Positions 53,623 through 63,772 are shown, numbered from the stretch's first letter. The stretch: 64,000 nt of DNA from Pradoshia eiseniae (GCF_002946355.1 NZ_PKOZ01000002.1:361554-425553), one strand, 5' to 3'. A program made the numbers and translations. The notes: generated by a model from the sequence alone, not told the origin.

Positions 53623-54306
53623 TTATGGCGTTTGAATAATATGGGTGTCAAACCCAAGTTTTTGGAGCTCTGCAGCTAGCTGTTCTGCACCTCTTTTATT
53701 GGCAAAGGCTCCCACCTGAACTTTATAAAGCTTCTTGGAAGAAGCCTTCATCTCTTTCTTCAGGTCATAATGTTGAATGACTGCCTGAACAATGGCTGTG
53801 GCGCATTGCTTTCTGTAGCTCTCACTTTGCAGAAGCTTGCTTTCCTCCTTGTGCGTCATAAAGCCGCATTCAACAAGGATAGCAGTCATCGTCGTCTCGC
53901 GAAGTACATGGAAATTAGCCGTCTTAACTCCACGATTTTTACGGCCGGTCAATCTAATGAGCTGATCTTGGATTGCCGTAGCAAGGAAATGGGCATCCCA
54001 GGGAGTGGATGTGTGAATGAATGTCTCAATTCCTTCAGCTTCATGCCATTTCCCATCGCCAGCCGCATTGGCGTGTATGGACAGAAAACAGTCAGCCCCA
54101 AGCCTGTTAGCCATATCGGTTCGCCCTTTGAGCGGAACATCCTGCTCATCGCTATGTGTGAATAAAACTTCAAGATTGTCATAACCCGAAAGGAGATTGC
54201 GTGCATAGTGGGCGACTGCCCGATTAAACTCATATTCCTTCATCCCATCTGGTGTCTGCTTCCCCAAAGTAGCAAATCCATGACCCGCATCAAGCACAAT
54301 CTTCAC
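53623..54306 (-). CDS. N-acetylmuramoyl-L-alanine amidase with SPOR domain (CwlC-like)
   Basis: The 227-residue zinc amidase starts at GTG 54306 behind AAGGAGGTAATTAGC; the frame is open further upstream without a ribosome site. The Amidase_3 domain (about 1-170) carries zinc ligands in LDAGHG, MKEYEFN and LSIHANAA and the catalytic Glu in ILVECGFMTH. One SPOR domain follows (about 190-227, YKVQVGAFANKRGAEQLAAEL). No signal peptide is present. This plan fits the CwlC-type enzyme that the mother cell makes to free the spore. A SigK-like -10 element upstream agrees. Confidence 0.88.
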   Translation of the reverse strand: MKIVLDAGHGFATLGKQTPDGMKEYEFNRAVAHYARNLLSGYDNLEVLFTHSDEQDVPLKGRTDMANRLGADCFLSIHANAAGDGKWHEAEGIETFIHTSTPWDAHFLATAIQDQLIRLTGRKNRGVKTANFHVLRETTMTAILVECGFMTHKEESKLLQSESYRKQCATAIVQAVIQHYDLKKEMKASSKKLYKVQVGAFANKRGAEQLAAELQKLGFDTHIIQTP

Positions 54307-54333
54307 GCTAATTACCTCCTTTATCTTTGTACT

Positions 54334-54342
54334 TATCATATG
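54334..54342 (-). promoter_or_regulatory. SigK-like -10 element of the amidase gene
   Basis: The - strand reads CATATGATA, matching the SigK -10 consensus CATAnnnTA. The expected AC of the -35 is only partly present. The sporulation-type amidase downstream supports the reading. Confidence 0.4.
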
Positions 54343-54372
54343 AGACAAGCCTAGAAATGGACCATAGGAATG

Positions 54373-54409
54373 AAAAAAAGACAAACCTACTATCGCTGCA
54401 GGTTTGTCC
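54373..54409 (-). terminator. Terminator of the nagA-nagB operon
   Basis: GACAAACCT (54380-54388) pairs with AGGTTTGTC (54400-54408). On the - strand TTTTTTTCATT follows. Confidence 0.88.
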
Positions 54410-54423
54410 TTTGTCTTGTAGTC

Positions 54424-55167
54424 TTATTCACATAATGAATAAGCTTCTTTATCAACAATTAACGTAACATTCGGGTGAGTTTGAAGAATGCTTGCAGGCA
54501 AATCTTCTGTTACTTCTCCATGAATCGTTCCGCGAATGGCCTCTGCTTTAGCTGTGCCTGAGGCCAAAAGGAGGATTTCTTTGCTTTTCATAATGGTGCC
54601 AATGCCCATTGTGATCGCTTGTTTTGGTACCTCATCAATCGATTCGAAGAAACGGGCATTTGCCTGACGCGTGCTTTCCTTGAGGTCAATGATATGAGTT
54701 TGACCTGTGAAAGAGCTGCCTGGCTCATTAAATCCGATATGGCCGTTTGAGCCAATTCCGAGTATTTGAAGATCAACTTGTCCTAGCGCATCGATAATCT
54801 TTTCATATCGGTCGCATTCTTCGAGTAAATCTTGGTTATTGCCATTTGGGATGTTCGTGTGTTCCTCCGGAATCGTGAGCTGATTAAAGAGATTCTCGCG
54901 CATAAAGGTATAATAGCTGTTTTTGTCTTCTTTCGGAAGCCCAATATACTCATCCAAATTGACAGTATGGATATCTTTGTAGCTTGTCCCGTTTTTCTGA
55001 TTGTCTTCGATCAATTCCTTATAAAGACCGACTGGTGTGCTTCCTGTCGCAAGCCCTAGTACTGCATTCGGCTTTTCTTGGACTTTTTTGATAAGAATCT
55101 CGGCCGCTTTTTTGCTCATTTCATTATAGTCTTCAACTACGATGATTTTCATGTTGTTTTGTGACAT
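54424..55167 (-). CDS. nagB: Glucosamine-6-phosphate deaminase
   Basis: The 247-residue enzyme turns glucosamine-6-phosphate into fructose-6-phosphate and ammonia. Family motifs: GLATGSTPVGLYKELI (phosphate binding), VNLDEYIGL (active-site Asp), GIGSNGHIGFNEPGSSF (catalytic His/Glu), AITMGIGTIM. GAGGAGAG precedes ATG 55167; an internal ATG at 55152 is an alternative. It lies 5 bases after nagA in one operon, so amino-sugar use is a single unit. Confidence 0.95.
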   Translation of the reverse strand: MSQNNMKIIVVEDYNEMSKKAAEILIKKVQEKPNAVLGLATGSTPVGLYKELIEDNQKNGTSYKDIHTVNLDEYIGLPKEDKNSYYTFMRENLFNQLTIPEEHTNIPNGNNQDLLEECDRYEKIIDALGQVDLQILGIGSNGHIGFNEPGSSFTGQTHIIDLKESTRQANARFFESIDEVPKQAITMGIGTIMKSKEILLLASGTAKAEAIRGTIHGEVTEDLPASILQTHPNVTLIVDKEAYSLCE

Positions 55168-55172
55168 AGCTC

Positions 55173-56342
55173 TTACTCTCCTCTATAGGCTATTTTTCCT
55201 CGACAAATCGTTGTGCGAACCTGGAAGTCGTCGTCAAGAATGACAATGTCCGCATCCTTCCCTGCAGCAATGCTGCCCTTTTTGTCATATATATTCAATT
55301 GCTTAGCCGGGTTGACGGCTGCCATTTGGACAGCGTCTTTTAGCGAGCAGCCCGTATAAGTGATGATGTTTTTCACGGCATCATTCATCTTAAGGATGCT
55401 GCCGGCAAGGGCACCGTCTTCTAGTCTGGCTTCCTTGCCTTTAACGAATACATCTTGTCCGCCAAGATCGTATTTGCCGTCTGAAAGGCCTTTGGCACGC
55501 ATGGCATCCGTAATCAGGATGGTTCGGTCAATCCCTTTTAGCTTGAGAGCGAGCTCAACCATTTCAGGAGAGACATGAATACCGTCCACAATCAGTTCTG
55601 CGTATATACTCTCATTCATGAGAGAGGCTCCTGCTGCCCCGATATCTCGGTGATGAAGGCCTGTCATCTGGTTGAATAGATGGGTGGCTTGACTGACGCC
55701 GAGTGAGATAGCGTCCATCGTTTCCTGATAAGTCGCCCCTGTATGACCGATGGATGAGATAATCCCTTCCTTTTTCAACAGTTCTACCAATTCCTTGCCG
55801 CCTGGCTCCTCTGGAGCGAGCGTAACCTGCTTAATCGTTTGGCCGGATAACTCATACCATTTCTTGAAGAGCTCGGCATCGGGATTAATGATATATTGGA
55901 CTGGCTGGGCACCGGCTTTGGAAGGATTGACGAAAGGTCCCTCTAAGTGAACGCCGATAACATCTGCAGTCCCGGGAACATTATCCGATTGGCTATATTG
56001 ATGAAGCGCTTCTAAAGCCTGTTCGATGCTCTCCGGAGATTGAGTCATGGTAGTTGGCAAGAAGGAGGTGGTTCCTTCCTTAGGTAGGAATGCTGCCATG
56101 TGGGCAACGGCTTCTACTGTTCCATCCATCGCATCGCTTCCGCCGGCACCGTGGATATGCATATCAATAAATCCTGGAAGCACAACTTCATTTGGCGATA
56201 GGGTCAGTATTTCATCAGCTTCATGGGGAGCTAGATGTGCTGGTCCTACTTCCTTAATGGTTTCACCATCAATCAAAATATATCCATCCTCGAGAGTGGC
56301 ATCATCGAGATAGATGGTTGCATTCTTGATTAGTATGGTCAT
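55173..56342 (-). CDS. nagA: N-acetylglucosamine-6-phosphate deacetylase
   Basis: The 389-residue amidohydrolase removes acetate from N-acetylglucosamine-6-phosphate. The metal site is visible: PGFIDMHIHGAGG, GVHLEGPFVNPSKAGAQ (Glu), SIGHTGATY (His), THLFNQM (His), and the catalytic Asp in ILITDAMRAKG. AAAGGAG precedes ATG 56342. It is the first gene of the nagAB unit, which recycles wall sugars; the local regulator (NagR) is not in the window. Confidence 0.96.
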   Translation of the reverse strand: MTILIKNATIYLDDATLEDGYILIDGETIKEVGPAHLAPHEADEILTLSPNEVVLPGFIDMHIHGAGGSDAMDGTVEAVAHMAAFLPKEGTTSFLPTTMTQSPESIEQALEALHQYSQSDNVPGTADVIGVHLEGPFVNPSKAGAQPVQYIINPDAELFKKWYELSGQTIKQVTLAPEEPGGKELVELLKKEGIISSIGHTGATYQETMDAISLGVSQATHLFNQMTGLHHRDIGAAGASLMNESIYAELIVDGIHVSPEMVELALKLKGIDRTILITDAMRAKGLSDGKYDLGGQDVFVKGKEARLEDGALAGSILKMNDAVKNIITYTGCSLKDAVQMAAVNPAKQLNIYDKKGSIAAGKDADIVILDDDFQVRTTICRGKIAYRGE

Positions 56343-56501
56343 TCTCTCAGCTCCTTTAAATAGATATCTCTCTTCTCTTCCTATCGTATCGCATCATTAG
56401 TCAGAAAAACAGAATTATCTATCCGTTAGTGTATGGTTTAATAGGAAATAATGATAAAATGAAAGCACGATTTCCTAATAATGTTCAGGGAGGGAATTTT
56501 T

Positions 56502-57431
56502 TTGCCCAAAGTTAAAACAGTAGATCTCATTGACGAGTTTCAGCTAGAACTCATCAGTGGGGAAGAAGGCATCAATAGACCGATAACAGTAAGTGATCTA
56601 TCAAGGCCAGGCCTTGAAATTGCAGGATACTTTGATTATTATCCGGCTGATCGAATTCAAATCCTTGGCATGACCGAACTAACCTTCTTCTCAAGGCTCA
56701 GCCCGGAAGTGCGTGCAGGCCGAATGGAGAGATTATGCAGTGATATTACCCCTTGTATTATTGTTACCAGAGGTATTGATATTCCTCAAGAATTAATCGT
56801 GGCTGCAGAAAAAGTATCAGTTCCCGTTCTTCGCACATCGATGAAAACGACCCGTTTTTCCAGCCGTTTAACTAATTTTCTTGAAAGCAAATTAGCGCCA
56901 ACGACCGCTGTCCATGGGGTGCTCGTTGACATTTATGGCGTTGGAGTCCTGATTACAGGCAAAAGCGGGGTCGGTAAGAGTGAGACTGCGCTAGAGCTAG
57001 TGAAAAGAGGACATCGTCTTGTGGCCGATGACTGTGTTGAAATTCGTCAAGAGGATGATGATACATTAGTCGGCAACTCGCCTGAACTAATTGAGCATTT
57101 GCTTGAAATCAGGGGAGTGGGCATCATCAATGTGATGACCTTATTCGGTGCAGGTGCTGTCCGAAGTCATAAAAAGATCTCACTAGTCATCAATTTAGAG
57201 CTTTGGGATCAGCAAAAGAATTATGATAGGCTTGGTCTTGAGGAGGAAAAAATTCGGATTATTGACACGAATATTACGCGCATGAACATCCCTGTTCGTC
57301 CGGGCCGAAATATCGCCGTCATCATTGAGGTGGCCGCCATGAATTTCCGCTTGAAACGAATGGGTGTGAATACAGCTCAGCAGTTCACAGAAAAGCTGAA
57401 CGAAGCGATTGAAGAGAACAAACATGAATAA
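56502..57431 (+). CDS. hprK: HPr kinase/phosphorylase
   Basis: The 309-residue enzyme phosphorylates HPr on Ser46, the key step in carbon catabolite control. TTG 56502 has AGGGAGGG 6 bases upstream and gives the usual short N-terminus; the frame is open upstream to 56481. The P-loop [19 protein letters not shown] lies at about 152, and the signature [20 protein letters not shown] at about 202. It begins the hprK-lgt-yvoD-ppaX-yvoF unit known from B. subtilis. Confidence 0.97.
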   Translation: MPKVKTVDLIDEFQLELISGEEGINRPITVSDLSRPGLEIAGYFDYYPADRIQILGMTELTFFSRLSPEVRAGRMERLCSDITPCIIVTRGIDIPQELIVAAEKVSVPVLRTSMKTTRFSSRLTNFLESKLAPTTAVHGVLVDIYGVGVLITGKSGVGKSETALELVKRGHRLVADDCVEIRQEDDDTLVGNSPELIEHLLEIRGVGIINVMTLFGAGAVRSHKKISLVINLELWDQQKNYDRLGLEEEKIRIIDTNITRMNIPVRPGRNIAVIIEVAAMNFRLKRMGVNTAQQFTEKLNEAIEENKHE

Positions 57432-57448
57432 AGAGGTGGACGAATAGA

Positions 57449-58258
57449 ATGGGTACGATTGGTACAATTGATCGGGTGGCGATTCAGATTGGATCACTAT
57501 CTATTTATTGGTACGGAATCATCATTGGTCTCGGGGTTTTTCTCGGACTGTGGCTCGCCATGCGGGAATCGGAGCGACGCGGGCTAAATAAAGATGTTTT
57601 TATTGATTTACTTATCTATGCGGTGCCAATTTCGATTATAAGTGCACGCATCTATTACGTGATTTTTGAATGGTCCTATTATAAAGACCATTTAGGTGAT
57701 ATCGTAAAGATTTGGAATGGCGGGATTGCGATTCATGGAGCATTAATTGGAGCGGTTATCACGACGATTGTTTTTGCAAGGGTCAAGGGATTATCCTTTT
57801 GGAAGCTTGCTGATATCGCTGCTCCATCCATCATTCTTGGGCAAGCGATCGGACGGTGGGGGAACTTCATTAATCAAGAGGCATATGGCGGTGAAGTGAG
57901 CCGCAGCTTCCTGGAGAATTTATTTATCCCGGATTTCATTATTAACCAAATGTACATAAACGGTGCTTACCATCATCCGACATTTTTGTATGAGTCCTTA
58001 TGGAACATCGTTGGCTTTGCCATTTTGATTGCTTTACGCAGAGTGAACCTTCGTCAGGGAGAGCTATTCTTGACCTATGTTATTTGGTACTCCATTGGCC
58101 GCTTTTTTGTGGAAGGCTTACGAACCGACAGCTTGATGCTGTTTGACACCCTCCGTATGGCACAGGTATTATCCCTTGTGCTCATCTTGGTCGGCGTTGT
58201 TTTAATCATTGTTAGACGTAAGCTCGGTTATTCCGAGAAGAAGTATCTTGATATGTAG
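57449..58258 (+). CDS. lgt: Prolipoprotein diacylglyceryl transferase
   Basis: The 269-residue membrane enzyme moves diacylglycerol from phosphatidylglycerol to the lipobox cysteine of prolipoproteins. It has seven helices and the signature [17 protein letters not shown] (about 135-150), plus the conserved [17 protein letters not shown] precedes ATG 57449, 17 bases after hprK. Confidence 0.97.
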   Translation: MGTIGTIDRVAIQIGSLSIYWYGIIIGLGVFLGLWLAMRESERRGLNKDVFIDLLIYAVPISIISARIYYVIFEWSYYKDHLGDIVKIWNGGIAIHGALIGAVITTIVFARVKGLSFWKLADIAAPSIILGQAIGRWGNFINQEAYGGEVSRSFLENLFIPDFIINQMYINGAYHHPTFLYESLWNIVGFAILIALRRVNLRQGELFLTYVIWYSIGRFFVEGLRTDSLMLFDTLRMAQVLSLVLILVGVVLIIVRRKLGYSEKKYLDM

Positions 58259-58285
58259 GTCATAAGGGGAAGGGGAGGAGTATTT

Positions 58286-59257
58286 TTGACGAGAAGTACT
58301 TGGGTTAAAGGGTTGCAGTCTGGACTAAAGACAACGTGGATGCTCGGGAAGGTCATATTCCCGATTACATTATTCGTCACAATACTCCAGTATACGCCCC
58401 TCCTGCCGTGGCTGATTGACCTAATCAGTCCGGCGATGGGGCTGATTGGATTGCCGGGGGATGCGGCCATTCCGCTCGTTCTTGGGAACTTTTTGAATTT
58501 ATATGCCGGAATCGGCGGCATTCTAGCTCTTGACTCCTTAACGGTGAAGGAGGTATTCATCATTGCGACGATGCTGTCCTTTTGTCACAATCTCTTTATT
58601 GAGACAAGTGTGGCTCTAAAGGTCGGTGTGAAGCTATGGGTAGTCTTAGTGACAAGGATTGGTCTAGCGATTCTGTCGGCAGTTGTTATAAACCTTGTTT
58701 GGCGCGGAGGCGGCGAGGTCATACAATATGGGGGAGCAGTTGGTGGTGAAGAGACGATTACAGGCCTCTGGCCAATTCTTTGGAGCGGACTGACAGCGGC
58801 GACTTCTGGCACGCTGAAGCTTGCATTCATTATCATTCCGCTCATGCTTATCATTCAAATCATGAAGGATTTGAATTGGCTGAATTTGTTTTCAAAATGG
58901 ATGAAGCCGGTGACAAGAATGCTTGGAATGAAGGAGAATACCTCCATGACACTGGTCGCTGGCCTTGTCATAGGGCTCGCTTATGGGGCAGGAGTCATGC
59001 TGGAGGCAGTTCGTGAGGATGGCGTCAGCAAAAAGGATATGACAATTGCGTTTATCTTTTTGGTAGCCTGCCATGCAGTCGTTGAGGATACCGTCATCTT
59101 TATCCCGCTTGGGGTGCCTGTCATCCCACTCCTTATTATCAGGCTTGTGACGGCAATCCTGCTCGCGATGATTATCTCACGTATCTGGGCAAGACTGGAT
59201 GAAAAGAAAGGAAAGGTAAACCCTAGTGGAGAAGAAAATCACAACGCTATTATTTGA
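58286..59257 (+). CDS. yvoD: YvoD, nucleoside-recognition (Gate) domain membrane protein
   Basis: The 323-residue membrane protein contains two Gate/nucleoside-recognition-type halves (about 20-140 and 170-300). It is related to SpmA/SpmB and FeoB gate domains. The function is unknown. The start is TTG 58286 behind GGGGAGGAG. Its 3' end overlaps ppaX by 32 bases. Position between lgt and ppaX matches B. subtilis yvoD. Confidence 0.85.
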   Translation: MTRSTWVKGLQSGLKTTWMLGKVIFPITLFVTILQYTPLLPWLIDLISPAMGLIGLPGDAAIPLVLGNFLNLYAGIGGILALDSLTVKEVFIIATMLSFCHNLFIETSVALKVGVKLWVVLVTRIGLAILSAVVINLVWRGGGEVIQYGGAVGGEETITGLWPILWSGLTAATSGTLKLAFIIIPLMLIIQIMKDLNWLNLFSKWMKPVTRMLGMKENTSMTLVAGLVIGLAYGAGVMLEAVREDGVSKKDMTIAFIFLVACHAVVEDTVIFIPLGVPVIPLLIIRLVTAILLAMIISRIWARLDEKKGKVNPSGEENHNAII

Positions 59258-59870
59258 CTTAGATGGGACATTGATTAATACAAATGAATTAATCATTGCT
59301 TCTTTTCTGCATACATTAAATCATTATTATCCGAACCAATATACCCGTGAAGACGTGTATGAATTTATTGGTCCGTCACTGCTGGAAACCTTCAGCGGAT
59401 TGGATCTTGAGCGTGCTGAGGAAATGATTGAGCATTACAGAGAGCATAATCATTTGCACCATGATTTGTTGGTTGAGGAATACGAAGGTGTGTATGAGAC
59501 AATCCGGGAATTAAAGGAACGCAACTATAAAGTGGGCATTGTCACAACAAAAATGCGCAAGGCGGTACAACGCGGCCTTCTGAAAGGGCGGCTTGATTCA
59601 TTTTTCGATGTGGTCGTGACTCTTGATGATGTCAAGAATCCGAAGCCGGATCCGGAGCCAATTGAGCTTGCCTTGAAGTTAATTGGTTCATCTGCTGAGG
59701 AAACCATCATGGTTGGTGACAATAGCCATGATATCCTGGCGGGGAAGAACGCAGGCACCAAAACGGCAGGAGTAGCATGGGCATTAAAGGGAAGAGATTA
59801 TCTCGAGCAATATGGCCCCGACTATATGCTTGAAAATATGCGTGATCTCTTGAAAATTGTTGAATCATGA
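59226..59870 (+). CDS. ppaX: Pyrophosphatase PpaX
   Basis: The 214-residue HAD-superfamily enzyme splits the pyrophosphate made when HprK dephosphorylates HPr with phosphate. HAD motifs: LFDLDGTLI (nucleophile Asp), IVTTK (motif II), KPDPEP (Lys), [16 protein letters not shown] (motif IV). The start is GTG 59226, inside the end of yvoD. The operon link with hprK fits its role. Confidence 0.94.
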   Translation: MEKKITTLLFDLDGTLINTNELIIASFLHTLNHYYPNQYTREDVYEFIGPSLLETFSGLDLERAEEMIEHYREHNHLHHDLLVEEYEGVYETIRELKERNYKVGIVTTKMRKAVQRGLLKGRLDSFFDVVVTLDDVKNPKPDPEPIELALKLIGSSAEETIMVGDNSHDILAGKNAGTKTAGVAWALKGRDYLEQYGPDYMLENMRDLLKIVES

Positions 59871-60391
59871 GAAGGACAAAGCGTTATCCACTGAAGGGTG
59901 GGGGCAACTCATTATGGCATGTGTATAAGACCGTCTCATTCTGGAAGGTGTTTCGTAATGTCCTTGTTCTCATGATTGCGCGCTTTACCCCTTTCATGCG
60001 TTTGAAAAACTGGCTGTACCGTACTTTTACGGGAATGAAGATCGGTGATCAAACATCCATCGCCTTCATGGTCATGCCGGATATCATGTATCCCGAGATG
60101 ATTAAGATTGGACGTAACTCAATCATTGGCTATAATTCCACGATACTTGCTCATGAGTATTTGATAACCGAGTATCGTCTTGGGGAGGTCGAGATTGGCG
60201 ATGAGGTGATGATTGGCGCTAATTCAACGATTCTCCCTGGAGTGAGCATAGGGGATGGTGCCATCGTATCAGCCGGAACACTCGTTCATCGTGATGTTCC
60301 AGCAGGGGCCTTTGTCGGCGGCAATCCAATGAGGATCATCTATACAGCAGAAGAAATGAAGATGCGACAGAAAGAGACAAGTCCTTTTTAG
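59867..60391 (+). CDS. yvoF: YvoF, hexapeptide-repeat acetyltransferase
   Basis: The 174-residue protein has left-handed beta-helix repeats (about 75-150: [58 protein letters not shown]). This is typical of O-acetyltransferases. The acceptor is unknown. ATG 59867 overlaps the ppaX stop by four bases. Confidence 0.88.
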   Translation: MRRTKRYPLKGGGNSLWHVYKTVSFWKVFRNVLVLMIARFTPFMRLKNWLYRTFTGMKIGDQTSIAFMVMPDIMYPEMIKIGRNSIIGYNSTILAHEYLITEYRLGEVEIGDEVMIGANSTILPGVSIGDGAIVSAGTLVHRDVPAGAFVGGNPMRIIYTAEEMKMRQKETSPF

Positions 60392-60408
60392 GGGTTTGTC
60401 TCTTTTTC
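60371..60408 (+). terminator. Terminator of the hprK-yvoF operon
   Basis: AGAGACAA (60373-60380) pairs with TTGTCTCT, followed by TTTTCATC. It overlaps the stop codon of yvoF. Confidence 0.85.
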
Positions 60409-60458
60409 ATCTATACTATTATTAAGGGATAATACTTCTTAGGGAGGTGAACGGACAG

Positions 60459-61139
60459 ATGAAACAGAAAATTTTAATCATAGAGGATGAGCCTCAGCTT
60501 GCTAGACTTTTGCAGCTTGAATTGCAATTTGAAGAGTTTGAATCAGCCATTGCCCATACTGGGCGCGAGGGTCTAGATATGTTCCAGAAAGGCTCCTACG
60601 ACCTTATCCTGCTTGATGTCATGCTGCCTGAAATGAATGGTCTTGAGGTGCTGGCGAATATTCGAGCTTCTTCGCTTGTCCCAGTGATATTATTGACAGC
60701 TAAAAGCGATGTGAAGGACAAGGTCGAAGGGCTGAACCTTGGGGCGAATGATTATGTCACTAAACCATTTGAGTTTGAGGAATTGCTTGCACGTATACGT
60801 GTGAACTTGCGCTTCCATTCTTCTGTGCCAGTTCCTGATTCTAAAGCACCCCATGAATGCTGTCTGGGCTCAATCCATGTCAATATTGACAGCCATGTTG
60901 TCAAACAGAATGGAAAGGTGATTGAACTGACGCCAAGAGAATTCGATTTGCTGGTTCATTTTATGCGGAATAAAAATATCGTCCAATCGAGAGAACAAAT
61001 CCTTGATGCGGTTTGGGGGTTTGATTATTACGGCGATACGAATGTCGTTGATGTATACGTTCGCTATCTCCGTCAAAAATTAGGGGATTCGATCATCCGA
61101 ACCGTCAGAAGCGTCGGGTATGTGATGAAGGAGGAGTAG
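60459..61139 (+). CDS. OmpR-family response regulator
   Basis: The 226-residue regulator starts at ATG 60459 behind AGGGAGGTGA. The receiver domain (about 4-116) has the acidic pair IIEDE, the phosphorylation Asp in LILLDVMLPEMNG, the Thr in ILLTAKS and the Lys in YVTKPF. The winged-helix domain (about 130-223) has ELTPREFDLLVHF and VVDVYVRYLRQKLG. It is co-transcribed with the kinase 3 bases downstream. The combination with PepSY proteins is like YkoG-YkoH-YkoI of B. subtilis. Confidence 0.94.
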   Translation: MKQKILIIEDEPQLARLLQLELQFEEFESAIAHTGREGLDMFQKGSYDLILLDVMLPEMNGLEVLANIRASSLVPVILLTAKSDVKDKVEGLNLGANDYVTKPFEFEELLARIRVNLRFHSSVPVPDSKAPHECCLGSIHVNIDSHVVKQNGKVIELTPREFDLLVHFMRNKNIVQSREQILDAVWGFDYYGDTNVVDVYVRYLRQKLGDSIIRTVRSVGYVMKEE

Positions 61140-61142
61140 ACG

Positions 61143-62495
61143 GTGAAATTACAAACAAGAATCAATCTATTATCGACTGTCCTGACTCTTTTTATCTTCC
61201 TCATCAGCTTCACCGGTATTTATTATTTGTACAAATATCTCGCCTACGACACAGAATATCACAGGCTTCAGATGGATGGCGATGAAATGCTAGCGGCCAT
61301 TAGTGAGCTTGAGAGCGCGGCGAATATTGATACGCTCCTGCGCTCCTACATCCCGCAAAATGGAATGATCTACATTAAGGATGAGAAGGACGAAGCCATT
61401 CTCCGTCTTCAAGCTACATCCACGGCGGATAAGATGGAGTATGCCATTGAGGAAGGAGGCAAGTATACCGTTTCAGAGTGGGAGGGAGAGCTTGTGATGG
61501 CTGTCCGCTATCCGATGGTCTGGCCGGATCAATCGGTCGTGGATGTTCATCTTGTTCAGCCGCTGCAAGAGGTATCCGCTAATATGGCTATCTTGAAATG
61601 GATATTGATTCTGATTACGCTGCTTGCCATCATTCCTATTTATTTGGCAAGCCAATTGCTCGTGCGGCTGATTGTTCTCCCGATTCAAAGGCTGACAAGC
61701 ACGATGAGACGGAATATCTCCCAGGCCAGATACGATAAACTGGAGGCTCCAGACGATAAAAAAGGTGAAATCGCGGAGATGACCTATACGTATAATTCGC
61801 TCATGGATAAGCTTAAGGACAGCTATAATAAGCAGCAGCAATTCGTCGGTAATGCCTCCCATGAACTGAAAACACCTCTCACGATTATAGAATCCTACGC
61901 AAAGCTTTTGAAGAGAAGGGGATTTGAGAATGAAGAAATCAACCGTGAGGCATTAGAGGCTATCACCTCGCAAACTGCCCAAATGAAGGTGATGATGGAG
62001 CAAATGCTTGAACTTGCTAGGGCGAATGAAACCTTGCAGCTAAAATGGGAAACAATCACCACGACGGAACTGTTAACAAGCATTATCGAAAGTTATCGGA
62101 AGGCTTACAAAAGAGAAGTCAACCTGTATGGTGAGGTGTTTACCTTCAAGACGGATGTATCCAAGCTTAGGCAGATCATCTTCATTCTGCTCGATAATGC
62201 CCGTCAATACAGTGAGGGAAAGATTGATATCACGGTCATGAATGGCACAGGGATTACTATCCAAGTGTGTGATTACGGAATCGGAATCAAGGAGGAGGAT
62301 ATTCCCTACATATTTGACCGCTTCTATCGCGTGAACAAGGACCGGAATCGCCAAACAGGCGGCACTGGACTAGGACTCGCGATTGCAAAGGACTTTGCGG
62401 AGCTGCTTGGCGGGACGATAACGGTTGAAAGCAAGATTGGGGAAGGAACACTCTTTACGATTATGCTGCCAAAGGGGGAGGAGTCGAATGAGTAA
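61143..62495 (+). CDS. Membrane sensor histidine kinase
   Basis: The 450-residue kinase starts at GTG 61143 behind GAAGGAGGAG. The first helix spans about 8-30, an extracellular sensor about 31-145, and the second helix about 146-170. A HAMP domain (about 172-225) and a HisKA domain with the phospho-His in GNASHELKTPLT follow. The HATPase domain has LLDNARQYS, GIGIKEEDIPYIFDRFYRV and GGTGLGLAIAKDF. The signal is unknown. The stop overlaps the start of the next PepSY gene by 8 bases. Confidence 0.93.
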   Translation: MKLQTRINLLSTVLTLFIFLISFTGIYYLYKYLAYDTEYHRLQMDGDEMLAAISELESAANIDTLLRSYIPQNGMIYIKDEKDEAILRLQATSTADKMEYAIEEGGKYTVSEWEGELVMAVRYPMVWPDQSVVDVHLVQPLQEVSANMAILKWILILITLLAIIPIYLASQLLVRLIVLPIQRLTSTMRRNISQARYDKLEAPDDKKGEIAEMTYTYNSLMDKLKDSYNKQQQFVGNASHELKTPLTIIESYAKLLKRRGFENEEINREALEAITSQTAQMKVMMEQMLELARANETLQLKWETITTTELLTSIIESYRKAYKREVNLYGEVFTFKTDVSKLRQIIFILLDNARQYSEGKIDITVMNGTGITIQVCDYGIGIKEEDIPYIFDRFYRVNKDRNRQTGGTGLGLAIAKDFAELLGGTITVESKIGEGTLFTIMLPKGEESNE

Positions 62496-63009
62496 AAAGC
62501 ATCTCTGGATAATGCCTGCTCTGCTCCTTATTTGCATCATACTCTGTGCGGTTTATGCCTATAATCAAATCATCTCGAAGACGACCTTTGGAGAAGCCGA
62601 GATTAAAAACAGAGTGTCTTCTCTCTATAATGGGGAGATACAAGCGATTGCCAAAAAGAAGAACCAATATGAGGTCACCTTCAGGAAGAACGACTTTATT
62701 TATCAAGTGCTCGTTAATGAAGAAGAGGGAACGTTCAGTGATTTAAAGGTCATCAAAGAGGGAGCTAAGGAAGAAATAGATACGCCAGAAGAATCACCAG
62801 CCGAACAGGACGAACTTAAGCCTCTGACGAAGGAGGAAGTGGTCAAGATTGCGCGCTCTCAATTTGAGGGATCCGTTGATGACGTTGAGTTCATCGCCAC
62901 AGATGACGGCGGTTATTATAATGTCGATTTGGAAAATCAGGAGGATGAGGCCACCCTGCAAATTCATGCGCTGACAGGCGAAATCATTACAATCACGTAT
63001 GATGACTAA
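62488..63009 (+). CDS. Membrane-anchored PepSY domain protein
   Basis: The 173-residue protein has an N-terminal helix (about 7-26), an extracellular part, a Glu/Pro-rich linker (about 95-115) and a C-terminal PepSY domain (about 115-172, ending LQIHALTGEIITITYDD). GGGGGAGGAG precedes ATG 62488, which overlaps the kinase stop. PepSY domains are thought to damp proteases or sense the envelope. The coupling suggests a modulator of the kinase. Confidence 0.85.
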   Translation: MSKKHLWIMPALLLICIILCAVYAYNQIISKTTFGEAEIKNRVSSLYNGEIQAIAKKKNQYEVTFRKNDFIYQVLVNEEEGTFSDLKVIKEGAKEEIDTPEESPAEQDELKPLTKEEVVKIARSQFEGSVDDVEFIATDDGGYYNVDLENQEDEATLQIHALTGEIITITYDD

Positions 63010-63023
63010 CATTCTTAGCAAAT

Positions 63024-63098
63024 TCTAATCTTTAGAATCCCTTTCTCATGAAACTCTAATCTTTCTCTAATTTACGTTTAATGTTGCGGTTATACAAT
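63024..63098 (+). promoter_or_regulatory. Promoter with direct-repeat operator upstream of the second PepSY gene
   Basis: CTCTAAT occurs at 63054-63060 and 63065-63071, exactly 11 bases apart, as expected for an OmpR-type dimer. A third TCTAAT lies at 63024. The second copy abuts TTTACG (63071-63076), which pairs with TACAAT (63093-63098) at 16-base spacing. The response regulator encoded just upstream is the likely binder. Confidence 0.65.
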
Positions 63099-63133
63099 AC
63101 AAGTAAGTTAAAGAATGAAGGAGAGAGATAATC

Positions 63134-63760
63134 ATGAAGAAATTATTGATCGGGTTAACCATTTCAGCCGCTGTATTTGGAGGCTTTGTCCTAGCGCAAT
63201 CCATGAATTCTGGATCTGCCGCGAAGCAGGAAGCTGCCAGCACGAGACTGATCACAGCACAGGAAGCGAAAGACATTGCCTTGAAGGAAGTAAACGGAAC
63301 CATCACAGAGTCCGACTATGATCGTGACGACAAACGTCCTCATTACGAATTTGATATACAAAGCAATAATGAAGAAGTGAGCATCGAGGTTGATGCCGAG
63401 ACAGGAAAAGCGACTGTCACTGAGCGTGAAGCGATGAAAGCTGCTGGAGTGAATGAAAAAGCACCAGGTACAAATGATGAAGATGACAGATCTGCGGTGA
63501 CCCAAACAACAGAAAAAGCGGCAGCCTCAGCAACTAAATCAGCAGCTAAACAAAAAGGAGTCATCACAAAAGCAGAAGCCATCAATATCGCAAAAACAGT
63601 TGCTAAAGGGACTGTTACAAAAGTTGAATTGGACATTGACGACGATAACCAAAACCAAAAGTATGAGCTTGAATTCAAAGATGGTAAGGTTGAATATGAC
63701 GTTGATGTAGATGCATATACAGGGAAGATTCTTGAAGTCGATCAAGAACTAGAAGATTAA
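63134..63760 (+). CDS. Secreted protein with two PepSY domains
   Basis: The 208-residue protein has a signal peptide (about 1-22, ending FVLAQS) and two PepSY domains (about 35-105 and 140-206). Each runs from an EAxxIA..xVNGT or EAINIAKTVAKGT helix to a closing strand (VDAETGKATVTE, VDAYTGKILEVDQ). A Thr/Ala-rich linker joins them. AAGGAGAGAG precedes ATG 63134. It resembles YkoI-type proteins and has its own promoter, probably run by the adjacent two-component system. Confidence 0.87.
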   Translation: MKKLLIGLTISAAVFGGFVLAQSMNSGSAAKQEAASTRLITAQEAKDIALKEVNGTITESDYDRDDKRPHYEFDIQSNNEEVSIEVDAETGKATVTEREAMKAAGVNEKAPGTNDEDDRSAVTQTTEKAAASATKSAAKQKGVITKAEAINIAKTVAKGTVTKVELDIDDDNQNQKYELEFKDGKVEYDVDVDAYTGKILEVDQELED

Positions 63761-63772
63761 GTGTATTATGAA

